Source: an uncultured Saprospiraceae bacterium
Lineage (GTDB): Bacteria; Bacteroidota; Bacteroidia; Chitinophagales; Saprospiraceae
Direction of reading: 5' to 3'
DNA: 16,067 bases
Assembly: GCA_938002705.1 (NCBI GenBank)
Contig: CALLAG010000305.1
Location: 1 to 16,067 of the forward strand
Position 1 is the stretch's first letter; every line of letters begins with the position of its first letter. Of the stretch, positions 1 to 7,722 are shown piece by piece. The position numbers and the translations under genes were made by a program. Under the pieces are notes generated by a model, which searched no databases, had not been told where the DNA came from, and saw nothing but the letters and a program-made list of their open reading frames with translations.

Positions 1-1469
1 GTTGGATCAGCACATGGATCACAGAAAGGACCACTTAATGTACTTGCAGTAGCTGGACAGTTATCAACTGCAGAAACTTCAAATTCATATTTCTGGCAAC
101 ACTCTCCACCTTGTAGATTGAAAGTAAAGTCACCTGGACAAGTTAACAATGGAGCTTCTTTATCACATACAGTTACATCAAACTTACATGACAATGGAAA
201 GCTTGCACCATTAGCAGAACCTGTAGCTGCGTAACATACTGTTGTAGTTCCAAGTGGAAAATCAACACCAGCTGCTATAGTAGCAGGAGATACTGGACCA
301 TCTTCACTTATTCCATTAGGAAGACCTGAGATAGTGTAAGGAGCACATGAAGTCGGTACATTAGTAGTTATATTAATAAAGTTATCAGCACAGAAAAGGT
401 TAATACCTCCATCACCACCGATCACGAATGTACCACCATTCCAATTATTATAATCTGCAACACTTACTACGATATCCATACTTGCAACAGAACAATCACC
501 ATTACCAGTTGGCATACCATCATTAGTTCCTAAAGGACCACCTTGAGGAGTATCTGTACCAGTTGATCCAGCAGGGAATATTGTTCCATTTGCAGGGAAA
601 TTACCATTCAAATTAGCAACTACTGCAGGATTAATAAGCGGAGCAGGGAATGTAATAGGAGCTGATTCAAATCCAGCACCACTACCACCATTATCCGTAG
701 ACCAACTTATAGTAAATGCAACTTCTGTTACACATACTGCCGGTGCAGGTCCAGCTGGAACGGTGATATTGTCACCAGCATAAATAGCTCCAGCAAATGT
801 AAGAGGCGCATCCCCTGTAGATGTCATTACAACATCAGTAGGTGCAACTAAGTTACAACCGGGAGCATCAAACGTCGGCTCTGGCAACACAACATTAGAA
901 GTACAAACACCAGGCTCTGTATCTACCTGTATATCATCTGGACATGTAATCTCACAACCAGTGAATACAGGAGCCGTACAAGCTCCGACTAAAACTGCTG
1001 CAGAAGCTGCACCAATAGTAGGTTGAGATGTTCCTGGGTCAGGTGAAAATGTTACAACCTCTACATCTTCAAGCATCCCAGAACAACCTGATATTTCTTG
1101 AACAATAGTAGTTGTCTCGTCACAAACTGAGCCAGCAGCATTAGCGCCGTCAGCTCCAGAATCTGCAGGACCAAAAACAGAAGTTGTACCACAGATAAAC
1201 TCTATAGTAGCACCATTCCATCCATCTCCGAATGATTCGTAAGCATAAAGCTCAACATTGTTTCCGCTTGGCGGAAAGACAGTAACAGAGGTCGACCCTG
1301 TCTGTCCCATTTCATAAGTTGCTAAGCATACATTATCTGTAGCATCCCATAGCAACCATGCTACCTCGTTGTCAAATGCACCCGAGGCATAGTTAACAGT
1401 AACTTGTGCTTGCATGCTTGCGCATAGAAGCATAATTGCTGTTATAGTTAATAAATAAATCTTTTTCAT
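1..1469 (-). CDS. HYR-repeat secreted surface protein, 3' part outside the window
   Basis: This is a large extracellular protein of which 489 codons are visible; it stays open to base 1, so the C-terminus and any sorting tail are missing. The start at 1469 is followed by a typical signal peptide (MKKIYLL, hydrophobic core, likely cleavage after ASMQA, residue 21). Residues about 23-100 form a beta-rich module with the FGDGWNG motif (80-86) common in Bacteroidota secreted proteins. A HYR (hyalin repeat) module begins at CPDDIQV (176-182) with PGVC, and its typical ending, FPLGTTTVCY (404-413) with KFDVTVCDKEAP, appears only about 220 residues later; a new HYR repeat starts at CPGDF (444). Residues about 208-372 therefore look like an inserted domain. 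HYR modules are immunoglobulin-like and usually adhesive. The gene begins 53 bases after the small secreted protein and may be co-transcribed with it. The HYR assignment is firm; ligand and function are unknown. Confidence 0.85.
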   Translation of the reverse strand, partial: MKKIYLLTITAIMLLCASMQAQVTVNYASGAFDNEVAWLLWDATDNVCLATYEMGQTGSTSVTVFPPSGNNVELYAYESFGDGWNGATIEFICGTTSVFGPADSGADGANAAGSVCDETTTIVQEISGCSGMLEDVEVVTFSPDPGTSQPTIGAASAAVLVGACTAPVFTGCEITCPDDIQVDTEPGVCTSNVVLPEPTFDAPGCNLVAPTDVVMTSTGDAPLTFAGAIYAGDNITVPAGPAPAVCVTEVAFTISWSTDNGGSGAGFESAPITFPAPLINPAVVANLNGNFPANGTIFPAGSTGTDTPQGGPLGTNDGMPTGNGDCSVASMDIVVSVADYNNWNGGTFVIGGDGGINLFCADNFINITTNVPTSCAPYTISGLPNGISEDGPVSPATIAAGVDFPLGTTTVCYAATGSANGASFPLSCKFDVTVCDKEAPLLTCPGDFTFNLQGGECCQKYEFEVSAVDNCPATASTLSGPFCDPCADP

Positions 1470-1522
1470 AATAAAATAAGATTGAGTTTTGTTATAATCG
1501 AATATTCTTTAAAATCTTTTCT

Positions 1523-2008
1523 TTACTTAAGTAGAGCTACATAAGTCCTCACTATACCTTCCACATCAACACTCACAGCGTAAGTGTCATTCACGAAATT
1601 AGCTGTACTTTGATATGCACTCAATAGAGCAGTTGGAATCTCATTACCAGAACCAAGACTTGTAGTTGCATTTTCAAGAAAATGAAGTTTAGCCCCATAA
1701 GTAGTTTCTGAGATAACACCGTTAGTTGGTGTTTCTAACTTTAAGTTTTCTAATTCTTGTCTTAGAGATAAGACTGCATCGTTTTCGCTTTGAGCAAAAA
1801 CTTGACCCTTAACTAATGACGCATCGATAGTAGCATTGACACCATTTGTAGCACCAGTATTTGGGTTAGTGTTAAACGTCTGAGCAGAAACCCCGGACGA
1901 ATAGCCAAGAAAACATACAATAAAGACAAACATCATAGCTATTGATCTGAGGCCTGTCGAAACGCGTGTTTTCTCAAAAAAAGAATAAACGTTGTACGTT
2001 TTTTTCAT
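1523..2008 (-). CDS. Small secreted protein of unknown function (161 aa)
   Basis: I do not recognise this family. The chosen start (ATG at 2008) gives MKKTYN, a basic n-region, a hydrophobic segment (about residues 24-36) and a likely signal peptidase site at GVSA/QTF, as in the neighbouring secreted proteins. The reading frame extends upstream to an ATG at 2089, but that adds 27 residues ahead of a complete signal peptide and is probably leader RNA. The mature part is about 118 residues. It has a Gly/Asn/Thr-rich start, a segment likely to be helical and charged (SENDAVLSLRQELENLKLE), and a C-terminus ending VEGIVRTYVALLK. There is no cysteine after the signal region, no catalytic motif and no evident T9SS tail. 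It lies between a PorP/SprF gene and a HYR surface-protein gene, suggesting an envelope role. Export is likely; function is open. Confidence 0.75.
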   Translation of the reverse strand: MKKTYNVYSFFEKTRVSTGLRSIAMMFVFIVCFLGYSSGVSAQTFNTNPNTGATNGVNATIDASLVKGQVFAQSENDAVLSLRQELENLKLETPTNGVISETTYGAKLHFLENATTSLGSGNEIPTALLSAYQSTANFVNDTYAVSVDVEGIVRTYVALLK

Positions 2009-2040
2009 GAGATTGAGTTTAAATAATTTAAATAAAATAA

Positions 2041-2204
2041 TACTATAATAAATGGGCATCGTACATCTGGGGATGCCCCGGTTTAACATAATCCAACCTT
2101 ATAAAGTATTTGAGGAGTAATAGTGAAGTGATTTCGTCTTTTCTTCGTCTAATTCTCTTTCAAATAAAAGCTTAGTGTAAAATATGCGCATAGCATACTT
2201 TTCA
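2041..2204 (-). promoter_or_regulatory. Long 5' leader with GC-rich stem-loop ahead of the small secreted protein
   Basis: If transcription starts just after the -7 box at 2211-2218, the small secreted protein has a leader of nearly 200 nt. On the minus strand, bases 2078-2072 (GGGCATC) pair perfectly with 2060-2054 (GATGCCC) around an 11-nt loop. The 5' arm can instead fold locally as GGGG-CAT-CCCC (2079-2069), which would exclude the longer stem. An A/T-rich run then leads to the start codon. A 10-bp palindrome TATGCGCATA lies at 2184-2193. It matches no riboswitch class I know; it could be an attenuator, a translation control element or a chance fold. Confidence 0.35.
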
Positions 2205-2210
2205 ACTGTA

Positions 2211-2218
2211 CAAAGATA
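2211..2218 (-). promoter_or_regulatory. Bacteroidota -7 promoter element (TATCTTTG)
   Basis: The minus strand reads TATCTTTG, an exact match to the Bacteroidota -7 consensus TAnnTTTG. No clear TTG -33 element lies 19-21 bases upstream. It faces the small secreted protein (start 2008), so it would drive that gene and perhaps the HYR gene after it. Confidence 0.5.
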
Positions 2219-2240
2219 GTTTTTCAATTCAGGACATTAG

Positions 2241-2256
2241 TACCGACGTATCGGTA
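2241..2256. promoter_or_regulatory. Inverted repeat upstream of the -7 box, candidate operator
   Basis: The sequence is TACCGA-CGTA-TCGGTA, a perfect 6-bp inverted repeat with a 4-base spacer. It begins 22 bases upstream of the -7 box and covers the -33 region, where a dimeric activator or repressor would sit. It is GC-rich within an AT-rich intergenic stretch. The gap from 2009 to 2340 otherwise holds only the leader and promoter described here; I saw no terminator for the PorP/SprF gene in it. Confidence 0.35.
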
Positions 2257-2340
2257 TATTTCATATATATATTTTTCTTAATATGTAATATGTGCTGTCC
2301 AAACGCTTTAGCTTTAGAATAACTATAATTGTTTAAAAAA

Positions 2341-3306
2341 TTAATTTTCCATCATCTTGTCATCGATCATATCCCCTTCCATCCCTACATTCTTAGCCAC
2401 CTTACCGATATCGAATCTGACAGATAACTCATGGGAACCATTGTTATACTGCTGAAACTCATGACGGCTTGCATTATAGGCATAAGTGAAATTGAGTGTA
2501 TTTACACCAAAACCTATTAAAAATCCAAGCTTCTCATCAGCTCCTACTCTATAACTTAATCCTCCTCTAAGTCTATCATCTAAAAATCTTCCTAATATAT
2601 TGATATCAGCATGAAACGGTACGTTCATTAACTTCTTAACCCATAGTGAGGGCTCTAATGAAAAGTCCGAATCCAGTTGATCAAATTTATATCCTACATT
2701 AAATATGTATCCTATCTCACGCTCTGTCGTACTTGGGTTATCATCTATACGAGAACTTACAAGTGAAGGTAATGAGAGTCCATACGATAATACACCGTTA
2801 TATAAACCTTGCACACCGAATGATACATCAAAGAAATTAGTGCCATCAAGTCTGTCAAGTAGTGTCATGTCAGTTATATCTACAGGTGGTCCCGAGCTAT
2901 TAAGAACATCTCCCGAGAGTCCATGCTGGATATACTCCGTAGATAGACCAAATCCCAATACATTAGTAGGTGTATCAAGTGTATAAGCCAATGATCCTTG
3001 AAACTTAGTGGTCTCTAATGCTCCGTTAGAATCTGTTATGAGCATAGCACCTACGTTCAATCTATCTGCTATAGGTCCATCATAACTTAATATTATAGAC
3101 TTAGCTGAGCCAGGAAAGCTGGCCCACTCATTTCTATAGTTTAATAATACATGGTGTTCTCTTTCAAATCCCGTAGCTCCTGGATTAACTAATACAGGAT
3201 TAAGGAATGACATTGTAGATATGTATCTCTCATCGAAATACCTTTCTTGACCTGAAAGTACATTTACAATTATAATGCAAGTGAAGAGTAGTATTAACTT
3301 TTTCAT
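2341..3306 (-). CDS. PorP/SprF family type IX secretion system membrane protein
   Basis: This predicted outer-membrane beta-barrel belongs to the PorP/SprF family. The best known member, Flavobacterium johnsoniae SprF, is needed for secretion of the adhesin SprB, and paralogues often sit beside cargo with type B (CHU_C) sorting domains. The 321-residue length fits the family. It has a signal peptide (MKKLILLF, likely cleavage near LSG/QE, residue 20), the conserved N-terminal NPG-ATGF block (41-47) followed by YRNEW (57-61), and near the end GSHELSVRFDIG, resembling the family's last barrel strand. About 20 Met- and acid-rich residues follow that strand, a short extension of unknown meaning. 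It starts 30 bases after the CHU_C protein gene and is very probably co-transcribed with it, so its likely job is export or anchoring of that protein. Family assignment is confident; cargo specificity is inferred from position. Confidence 0.9.
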   Translation of the reverse strand: MKKLILLFTCIIIVNVLSGQERYFDERYISTMSFLNPVLVNPGATGFEREHHVLLNYRNEWASFPGSAKSIILSYDGPIADRLNVGAMLITDSNGALETTKFQGSLAYTLDTPTNVLGFGLSTEYIQHGLSGDVLNSSGPPVDITDMTLLDRLDGTNFFDVSFGVQGLYNGVLSYGLSLPSLVSSRIDDNPSTTEREIGYIFNVGYKFDQLDSDFSLEPSLWVKKLMNVPFHADINILGRFLDDRLRGGLSYRVGADEKLGFLIGFGVNTLNFTYAYNASRHEFQQYNNGSHELSVRFDIGKVAKNVGMEGDMIDDKMMEN

Positions 3307-3336
3307 TCTTATAATTTATATATCCTTAATCAGGGA

Positions 3337-3594
3337 TTAGTCTCTTAATAATGTTATTGTACCTTTTGTAATCTGTCCATCGACAATATATACCCAATGA
3401 TAGGCACCTTCTGGTAGGGGTTCTCCATCTAGGTCTATCCCATTCCATTCATTTCTATAATTAGTACCTGAGAATACTTTTCTGCCGTATCTATCGTAGA
3501 TACCTATTGTATTATTCTGAGTATCTGCACAAGAAATGATTAGGTTATCATTACGTCCATCGCCATTAGGTGTCATTACTGATACGCCTTCTCC
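3337..3594 (-). other. CHU_C (type B) T9SS sorting domain
   Basis: This encodes residues about 1205-1289 of the cohesin/SprB-like protein. TPNGDGRND, IYDRYGRKVF and EWNGIDLDGEPLPEGAYHW fit the gliding-motility-associated C-terminal domain. Unlike type A tails, type B cargo typically depends on a PorP/SprF-type partner, which is the next gene. Confidence 0.85.
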
Positions 3595-6500
3595 ACAGTT
3601 ATCTTGTCCACCATTACAATCTTCTACTACGAGTGATATAGAAGAAGCACATCCATTGTTATCTGTAACAACTAATACGTAAGTACCAGGCGATAAGTTA
3701 TCGTTACTCGGTCCTGCATTAGGTAGTTGCGGTGTCCACATGTAATCGTAACCACCACTTCCACCTGTAACAAATACGGAAACTGCGCCGTTACTTTCTC
3801 CAGTATCAGAGCAGCTAACATTATCTTCTTCTATTATTAAAGCTTCTGGAGAAGGTACATCTACCGTTGAACCTAATTCGACTTCAGATCCATTAGAATC
3901 TGTTGCAGAAATAGTATAATTTCCGCCACAAACATTAGGTAAAGTAAAACTACCATCCTGAGCTATCTGGAATGTATTAGAATCTCCAGTTTGGTTGCTT
4001 ATGGTAATATTATATGGAGCTGCTCCATTAAGTACCGTACCTGTAATCTCTCCATTACAATCAGTGCTGCCACCACAGTCGGAAGCAGTTACATTATTGT
4101 TGATATTTAATGTAAAAACATCTGGACCACCAAGTATAACCTCTAAAGCCGCAGAACAACCAATATTATCTATAACTGATAGTGAGTAAGTACCACTCTG
4201 AGTTAATCCTGATAAGTCCTCAGTGGTGACAATAGTCACACCATCAGGGAAGGTCCATGTCCATGCGTACGGAGACTGACCTCCTGTAGTTGTTATATCA
4301 ATAGAATTATTTGTTTGACCTGTAAGCATAGGACTTACTGCATTAGCAGAGACATTGATTGTAACAGATTCCATTACTACCTCTCCTGTGATATCGTCTC
4401 TTATTGCTATTGTGTGGTTACCTGCAGGAGCTGAGATAGAACCTCCTACTATATCACACTGTTGGAAATTATTCATATTTCCTATATCTATAGTACAAGT
4501 TGTACTTCCACAACCGCCCGTCACATTCAGAGATACTGAACCATTCATATTACTACAAGGTGCATCAGTGCCACCATTCTGCATAACTACAAGTGGTGGG
4601 CCGTCGATCTCAACTATGAATGACTCAGAAGCACTTTGTCCTTGAGAATCTTCTGCTGATAAAGTATAGCTACCAGCTGGTAATGATACTTGAGCACCAT
4701 TACTACACGCATAAGTATCAGTAGGATCATTATTGTTCACTATAATACAAGTAGGATTACAACCCCCAGTTACAGTAGTTGTAACTACACCATTAGATGT
4801 ACACATAGCTGGCATAGTCACTACAGGATCTACTTCTATGGTTCCATTACCTACTACAGGTATGTTAAAATTAATTATCTGCTCTTCGCCACTTGAATCA
4901 CGGATACATACAGAATAATCACCTGGAATGTATGTTCTATTAGGATCATAAAGCGTTTTTGCACCTCCCGCTAATCCTACTGTTATAGTATAACCTGGAC
5001 AACCTCCTGAACATATAACCTCAAAAGAACCCCCTAATCCATTACAAATTGCAGGTTCTACATTAAGTACCTGACAATTAAGTGGTGTCGGAGATACTGA
5101 ATTAACGATGACTGTTGTTTCTGCTGATGAGCCGTTAGAATCGGTACATCTTAATGTATATGTTCCCCCTTCTGCATTGATAAAGCATCCTTGGTTAGAA
5201 TCAAATGTCAAAGGTGGTGTTGCTGTAGGCAAACTGTAAGTACCGGTACCTCCTGTACATGTAATGCATATACTACCATCTGCACCACATGATGCTGAGA
5301 ATACACCATCTACTCTGATTCCTACAGGATTAACTACTCCTACTGTAAATACATTCGTTTGCTGACAACTATTAGCATCAGTAACCAATAATGTATAAGT
5401 CCCTGGGGATACATTATTAAGATCAGGTACTGCTGGGTTAAATTGTTCCGTATAAGGAGGTGTTCCACCAGATATTGTATAGTTTATAACATTTCCTGAT
5501 ACACCACCATTGATGACAAGAGCTTGTGGCTCTGATAAGGTATAAGAAAATGGCTGGGACAAGCCAGAAGCGTCAGAGACAGTTCCAGTGTAAGTCACGC
5601 CAGCTCTTAGATTATTTTGAATACAAGTGGAGTTATCTGTTGTTGTCACATTAATAGGAGCTCCCCATGCACATGTATAAGGTGCTGTACCTCCAGATAG
5701 AGCTAAGCTTATGCTTCCATTAGTGTCGCCATTACAAAGTGGATTAGTAATAGTCGGTACAATTGTAATTACTGGAGTCGTACCACAGTCTATAGTGACA
5801 TTACCTTGATCCAAATCAAAAGGAATAACTGCGTCCCCAGTAGGTCCTGAAGCTGCAATCTCAATAGGTACTGGATCTCCTATGAAAGTAATAGGTGTCA
5901 CTGCACCACAATTACCGTCTTTCACATCATAACATATTGTAAATAAGACAGTTCCGTCTGGTAAATCTACCGGATCAGGATTATTCCATGAGAATCTTAG
6001 TACATCTCCTACTTGATTAAATAATGACTCAAATAGAGGTAATGTCTGATTAAGATTAGTCAATGAATTATAGCATAATATAGCGTCATCCCACTGTACA
6101 GCAAACTGTGCCGTTACAATATCGTCAAAATTCCTTGTTGATATATCTACACAAACCGTTGATCCTGTTGCAGTTACACTCTGAGAAACCAATGTAAAAT
6201 CATCACCTGGAGGTGGGGGCATACCTCCCACTGTTATAATTCCTCCTACCTCACATGTAGGAAGTATATTACCATCTGAATTAGATGCCTGTATGACTGT
6301 AGGTGTACTCTGCGCTACTATGGTAGAAGTAGAACCACTACCTATGATATCAAAGCATAGTTCAAATAATGTAGAACCATCTGCGAATGTCTGCGGCATA
6401 ACGGTACTATTATCAAACCATACATAAGTAACAGTTCCATTAGTGGCATTAACATTAAATGATGCAGGACTCGTACCTGGCAGAACAAAATTCTGAACTC

Positions 6501-7206
6501 CTGTATATGTCATAACAGATGGGTCCCAGCTGGCACTCATCTGAAAAGTAGAAACATCCGTGAAATTATCCACTGTCATTGGGATACATACATTATCACC
6601 ATTGTCTACAGATATACTTGGGAATATCAATGCTAAATCACCATCCACACAATCATCAGTAGGTGGTGGAGGTGGAGGATCTCCACAACCTGTACCCGGT
6701 ATCATAATCGGAAAATCATTAGCAATAGCGCCTATCTCATCTTTGACATTGTGTATAACTTCTATTCTTAAGAATGGAGGTTGTGGATCGCCTAATGTCA
6801 GTGATGTCATATCACATGGCATTCCGATAATATCAAATCGCATTGTAAATAACAATGTACCATCAGGTAATGACTGCGGTACAAGACTGAGGCTACTCCA
6901 TGAAAGTTTTAACTTACCTCTGACGACTGTCTGATTATCCTCAGGCAGACTTAGTGCTTGTCTATTAAAATCAGGCAAATCACCAGTAACGAAAGGTAGT
7001 GTGTCAATTCTCATTACGGTAGAATCCCAATAGATACCTACCTGAGCTGCCAATAGTTCTTCGAAGTTAGCCACTCTGACATCTACTTCATAGACACCTC
7101 CTGGTGCTGGCATAGAGCTGGTGGAGAATTCAAATTCTAATGGTTGACCTATAGCCGTAGCGGCCAGCAACAAGAATAAAGAAACTTTTATGAGCTTGAT
7201 AATCAT
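3337..7206 (-). CDS. Surface protein with three cohesin-like modules, SprB-like repeats and a type B (CHU_C) T9SS tail
   Basis: A 1289-residue secreted protein with signal peptide 1-20 (cleavage near AIG/QP). Three cohesin-like modules follow: about 22-170, 187-327 and 336-474. Each repeats the pattern NF...QxxxxWD early and LPDGT-LF or FADGSTLF late, and Pro-rich linkers (177-182, 330-333) separate them. From about 478 to 1197 come roughly nine Ig-like repeats of SprB type, with C.G..G.I/V....GG..PY starts and G.YT..V.D..G endings. Residues 1205-1289 form the gliding-motility-associated C-terminal (CHU_C) domain with TPNGDGRND (1211-1219), IYDRYGRKVF and a W/Y-rich end, a T9SS type B signal. 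Known SprB-like proteins act in adhesion and gliding. The neighbours fit: PorP/SprF 30 bases downstream, and a dockerin-containing protein upstream. The cohesin-like fold is assigned from motif pattern; calcium-dependent dockerin binding is inference. Confidence 0.88.
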   Translation of the reverse strand: MIIKLIKVSLFLLLAATAIGQPLEFEFSTSSMPAPGGVYEVDVRVANFEELLAAQVGIYWDSTVMRIDTLPFVTGDLPDFNRQALSLPEDNQTVVRGKLKLSWSSLSLVPQSLPDGTLLFTMRFDIIGMPCDMTSLTLGDPQPPFLRIEVIHNVKDEIGAIANDFPIMIPGTGCGDPPPPPPTDDCVDGDLALIFPSISVDNGDNVCIPMTVDNFTDVSTFQMSASWDPSVMTYTGVQNFVLPGTSPASFNVNATNGTVTYVWFDNSTVMPQTFADGSTLFELCFDIIGSGSTSTIVAQSTPTVIQASNSDGNILPTCEVGGIITVGGMPPPPGDDFTLVSQSVTATGSTVCVDISTRNFDDIVTAQFAVQWDDAILCYNSLTNLNQTLPLFESLFNQVGDVLRFSWNNPDPVDLPDGTVLFTICYDVKDGNCGAVTPITFIGDPVPIEIAASGPTGDAVIPFDLDQGNVTIDCGTTPVITIVPTITNPLCNGDTNGSISLALSGGTAPYTCAWGAPINVTTTDNSTCIQNNLRAGVTYTGTVSDASGLSQPFSYTLSEPQALVINGGVSGNVINYTISGGTPPYTEQFNPAVPDLNNVSPGTYTLLVTDANSCQQTNVFTVGVVNPVGIRVDGVFSASCGADGSICITCTGGTGTYSLPTATPPLTFDSNQGCFINAEGGTYTLRCTDSNGSSAETTVIVNSVSPTPLNCQVLNVEPAICNGLGGSFEVICSGGCPGYTITVGLAGGAKTLYDPNRTYIPGDYSVCIRDSSGEEQIINFNIPVVGNGTIEVDPVVTMPAMCTSNGVVTTTVTGGCNPTCIIVNNNDPTDTYACSNGAQVSLPAGSYTLSAEDSQGQSASESFIVEIDGPPLVVMQNGGTDAPCSNMNGSVSLNVTGGCGSTTCTIDIGNMNNFQQCDIVGGSISAPAGNHTIAIRDDITGEVVMESVTINVSANAVSPMLTGQTNNSIDITTTGGQSPYAWTWTFPDGVTIVTTEDLSGLTQSGTYSLSVIDNIGCSAALEVILGGPDVFTLNINNNVTASDCGGSTDCNGEITGTVLNGAAPYNITISNQTGDSNTFQIAQDGSFTLPNVCGGNYTISATDSNGSEVELGSTVDVPSPEALIIEEDNVSCSDTGESNGAVSVFVTGGSGGYDYMWTPQLPNAGPSNDNLSPGTYVLVVTDNNGCASSISLVVEDCNGGQDNCGEGVSVMTPNGDGRNDNLIISCADTQNNTIGIYDRYGRKVFSGTNYRNEWNGIDLDGEPLPEGAYHWVYIVDGQITKGTITLLRD
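3616..5775 (-). repeat. Tandem SprB-like Ig-fold repeats (coding)
   Basis: The region encodes residues about 478-1197 as roughly nine divergent repeats of 60-90 residues. Recurring marks are an early Cys, a TGG or SGG turn often followed by PY, and a closing GTY-LxVTD-NG motif (for example GTYTLLVTD at 602-610 and GTYVLVVTD at 1174-1182). The repeats are diverged in protein sequence and I did not see long identical DNA units, so recent tandem duplication is not indicated. Confidence 0.75.
5785..7143 (-). other. Three cohesin-like modules (coding)
   Basis: This encodes residues about 22-474. Aligned by eye, the three units share NFEELLAAQVGIYWD / NFTDVSTFQMSASWD / NFDDIVTAQFAVQWD and, near their ends, SLPDGTLLFTMRFD / TFADGSTLFELCFD / DLPDGTVLFTICYD. 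This matches the cohesin/CBM-like beta-sandwich pattern. The units are diverged at the residue level. Confidence 0.7.
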
Positions 7207-7231
7207 AAACCAGGATTTTTAAAATAAAAAG

Positions 7232-7239
7232 CAAAATTA
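7232..7239 (-). promoter_or_regulatory. Possible -7 element (TAATTTTG) for the cohesin/SprB-like gene
   Basis: The minus strand reads TAATTTTG, matching TAnnTTTG, 26 bases upstream of the ATG at 7206. No TTG lies at the usual -33 spacing. The leader would be under 25 nt. A rival candidate overlaps the terminator at 7416-7448. Confidence 0.3.
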
Positions 7240-7400
7240 ATAATATCTATATGTAAATGGGGTGTAAACCAATATTTTATAGAATAAAATTAAAACTCGT
7301 AACCACTCTTCATCGATGTAGAGAGACTATGATATTGCATAAAGAAAGTGGAATTCTATACTACAATGGTAGTAACGATCAAAGATTGCAAAATGTGCAT

Positions 7401-7436
7401 AAAAAAAGTCCCTTTCAAATATATTGAAAGAGACTT
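7401..7436 (-). terminator. Strong intrinsic terminator after the HYR/dockerin gene
   Basis: On the minus strand, bases 7436-7424 (AAGTCTCTTTCAA) pair with 7418-7406 (TTGAAAGGGACTT) over 13 positions, with one T-G wobble. The loop is TATAT (7423-7419). A run of seven T ends at 7401. It lies 29 bases beyond the stop codon at 7465. This is a textbook Rho-independent terminator and separates the HYR/dockerin gene from the cohesin/SprB-like gene transcriptionally. Confidence 0.9.
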
Positions 7437-7448
7437 AAAATTTCTCAA
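7416..7448 (-). promoter_or_regulatory. Alternative promoter overlapping the terminator (TTG-N22-TATATTTG)
   Basis: The minus strand carries TTG (7448-7446), 22 bases, then TATATTTG (7423-7416), an exact TAnnTTTG match with a -33 element at a slightly long spacing. The -7 box falls in the loop and 3' arm of the terminator hairpin. If used, the cohesin/SprB-like gene would have a leader of about 200 nt. The match may be a by-product of the AT-rich hairpin. Confidence 0.25.
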
Positions 7449-7464
7449 TAATGTCGGTTTATCT

Positions 7465-7722
7465 TTATTCTATGAATATCATCTTTCTTGAATCAGTGAA
7501 TGACTCAGCTGATAAATGGTAGTAGTAAATACCTGATCCATTAAGATCTTGAGGGACAATCTCGATAGAGTTACTACCCTTTTGGTATGAATCACTTACA
7601 GATTTTACAATCTTTCCATTCATATCATATATCACTAACTGCACATCCATTGCTTTGTGTAGGTCAAAATTGATCAAAGTTCTATGGCTGAATGGATTAG
7701 GCGTATTCTGATATAGCCTATT
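7465..7722 (-). other. T9SS type A sorting domain
   Basis: This encodes residues about 1350-1434. The sequence has QNTPNPF, then FDL..A.DVQLVIYDMNGKIV, then GIYYYHLSAESF and a final KMIFIE, the usual order of a Por-secretion type A tail. It directs transport across the outer membrane by T9SS. Confidence 0.9.

Noticed and set aside
1406..1469. Lipoprotein signal in the partial HYR protein (Cys at residue 16)
   Set aside because: The residues before the Cys (M-L-L) do not form a lipobox, and a standard cleavage site ASMQA/Q follows.
2009..2089. Upstream ATG at 2089 as start of the small secreted protein
   Set aside because: It would put 27 residues ahead of a complete signal peptide, and these codons overlap the GC-rich stem-loop. 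The ATG at 2008 followed by AAA AAA fits the neighbouring secreted genes.
2705..2986. Plus-strand open frame of 93 codons
   Set aside because: It lies wholly antisense to the PorP/SprF gene, has no recognisable motifs, and its length is explained by the codon bias of the real gene.
3327..3339. Inverted repeat TAATC-AGG-GATTA over the stop codon of the cohesin/SprB-like gene
   Set aside because: A 5-bp stem with a 3-base loop and no T-run is too weak for a terminator, and the PorP/SprF gene starts 30 bases on.
6560..6934. Plus-strand open frame of 124 codons with a Gly run
   Set aside because: The Gly run is the antisense reading of the Pro linker in the cohesin/SprB-like gene; it is a shadow. 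The other plus-strand frames at 3995-4918 and 8078-9325 were rejected for the same reason.
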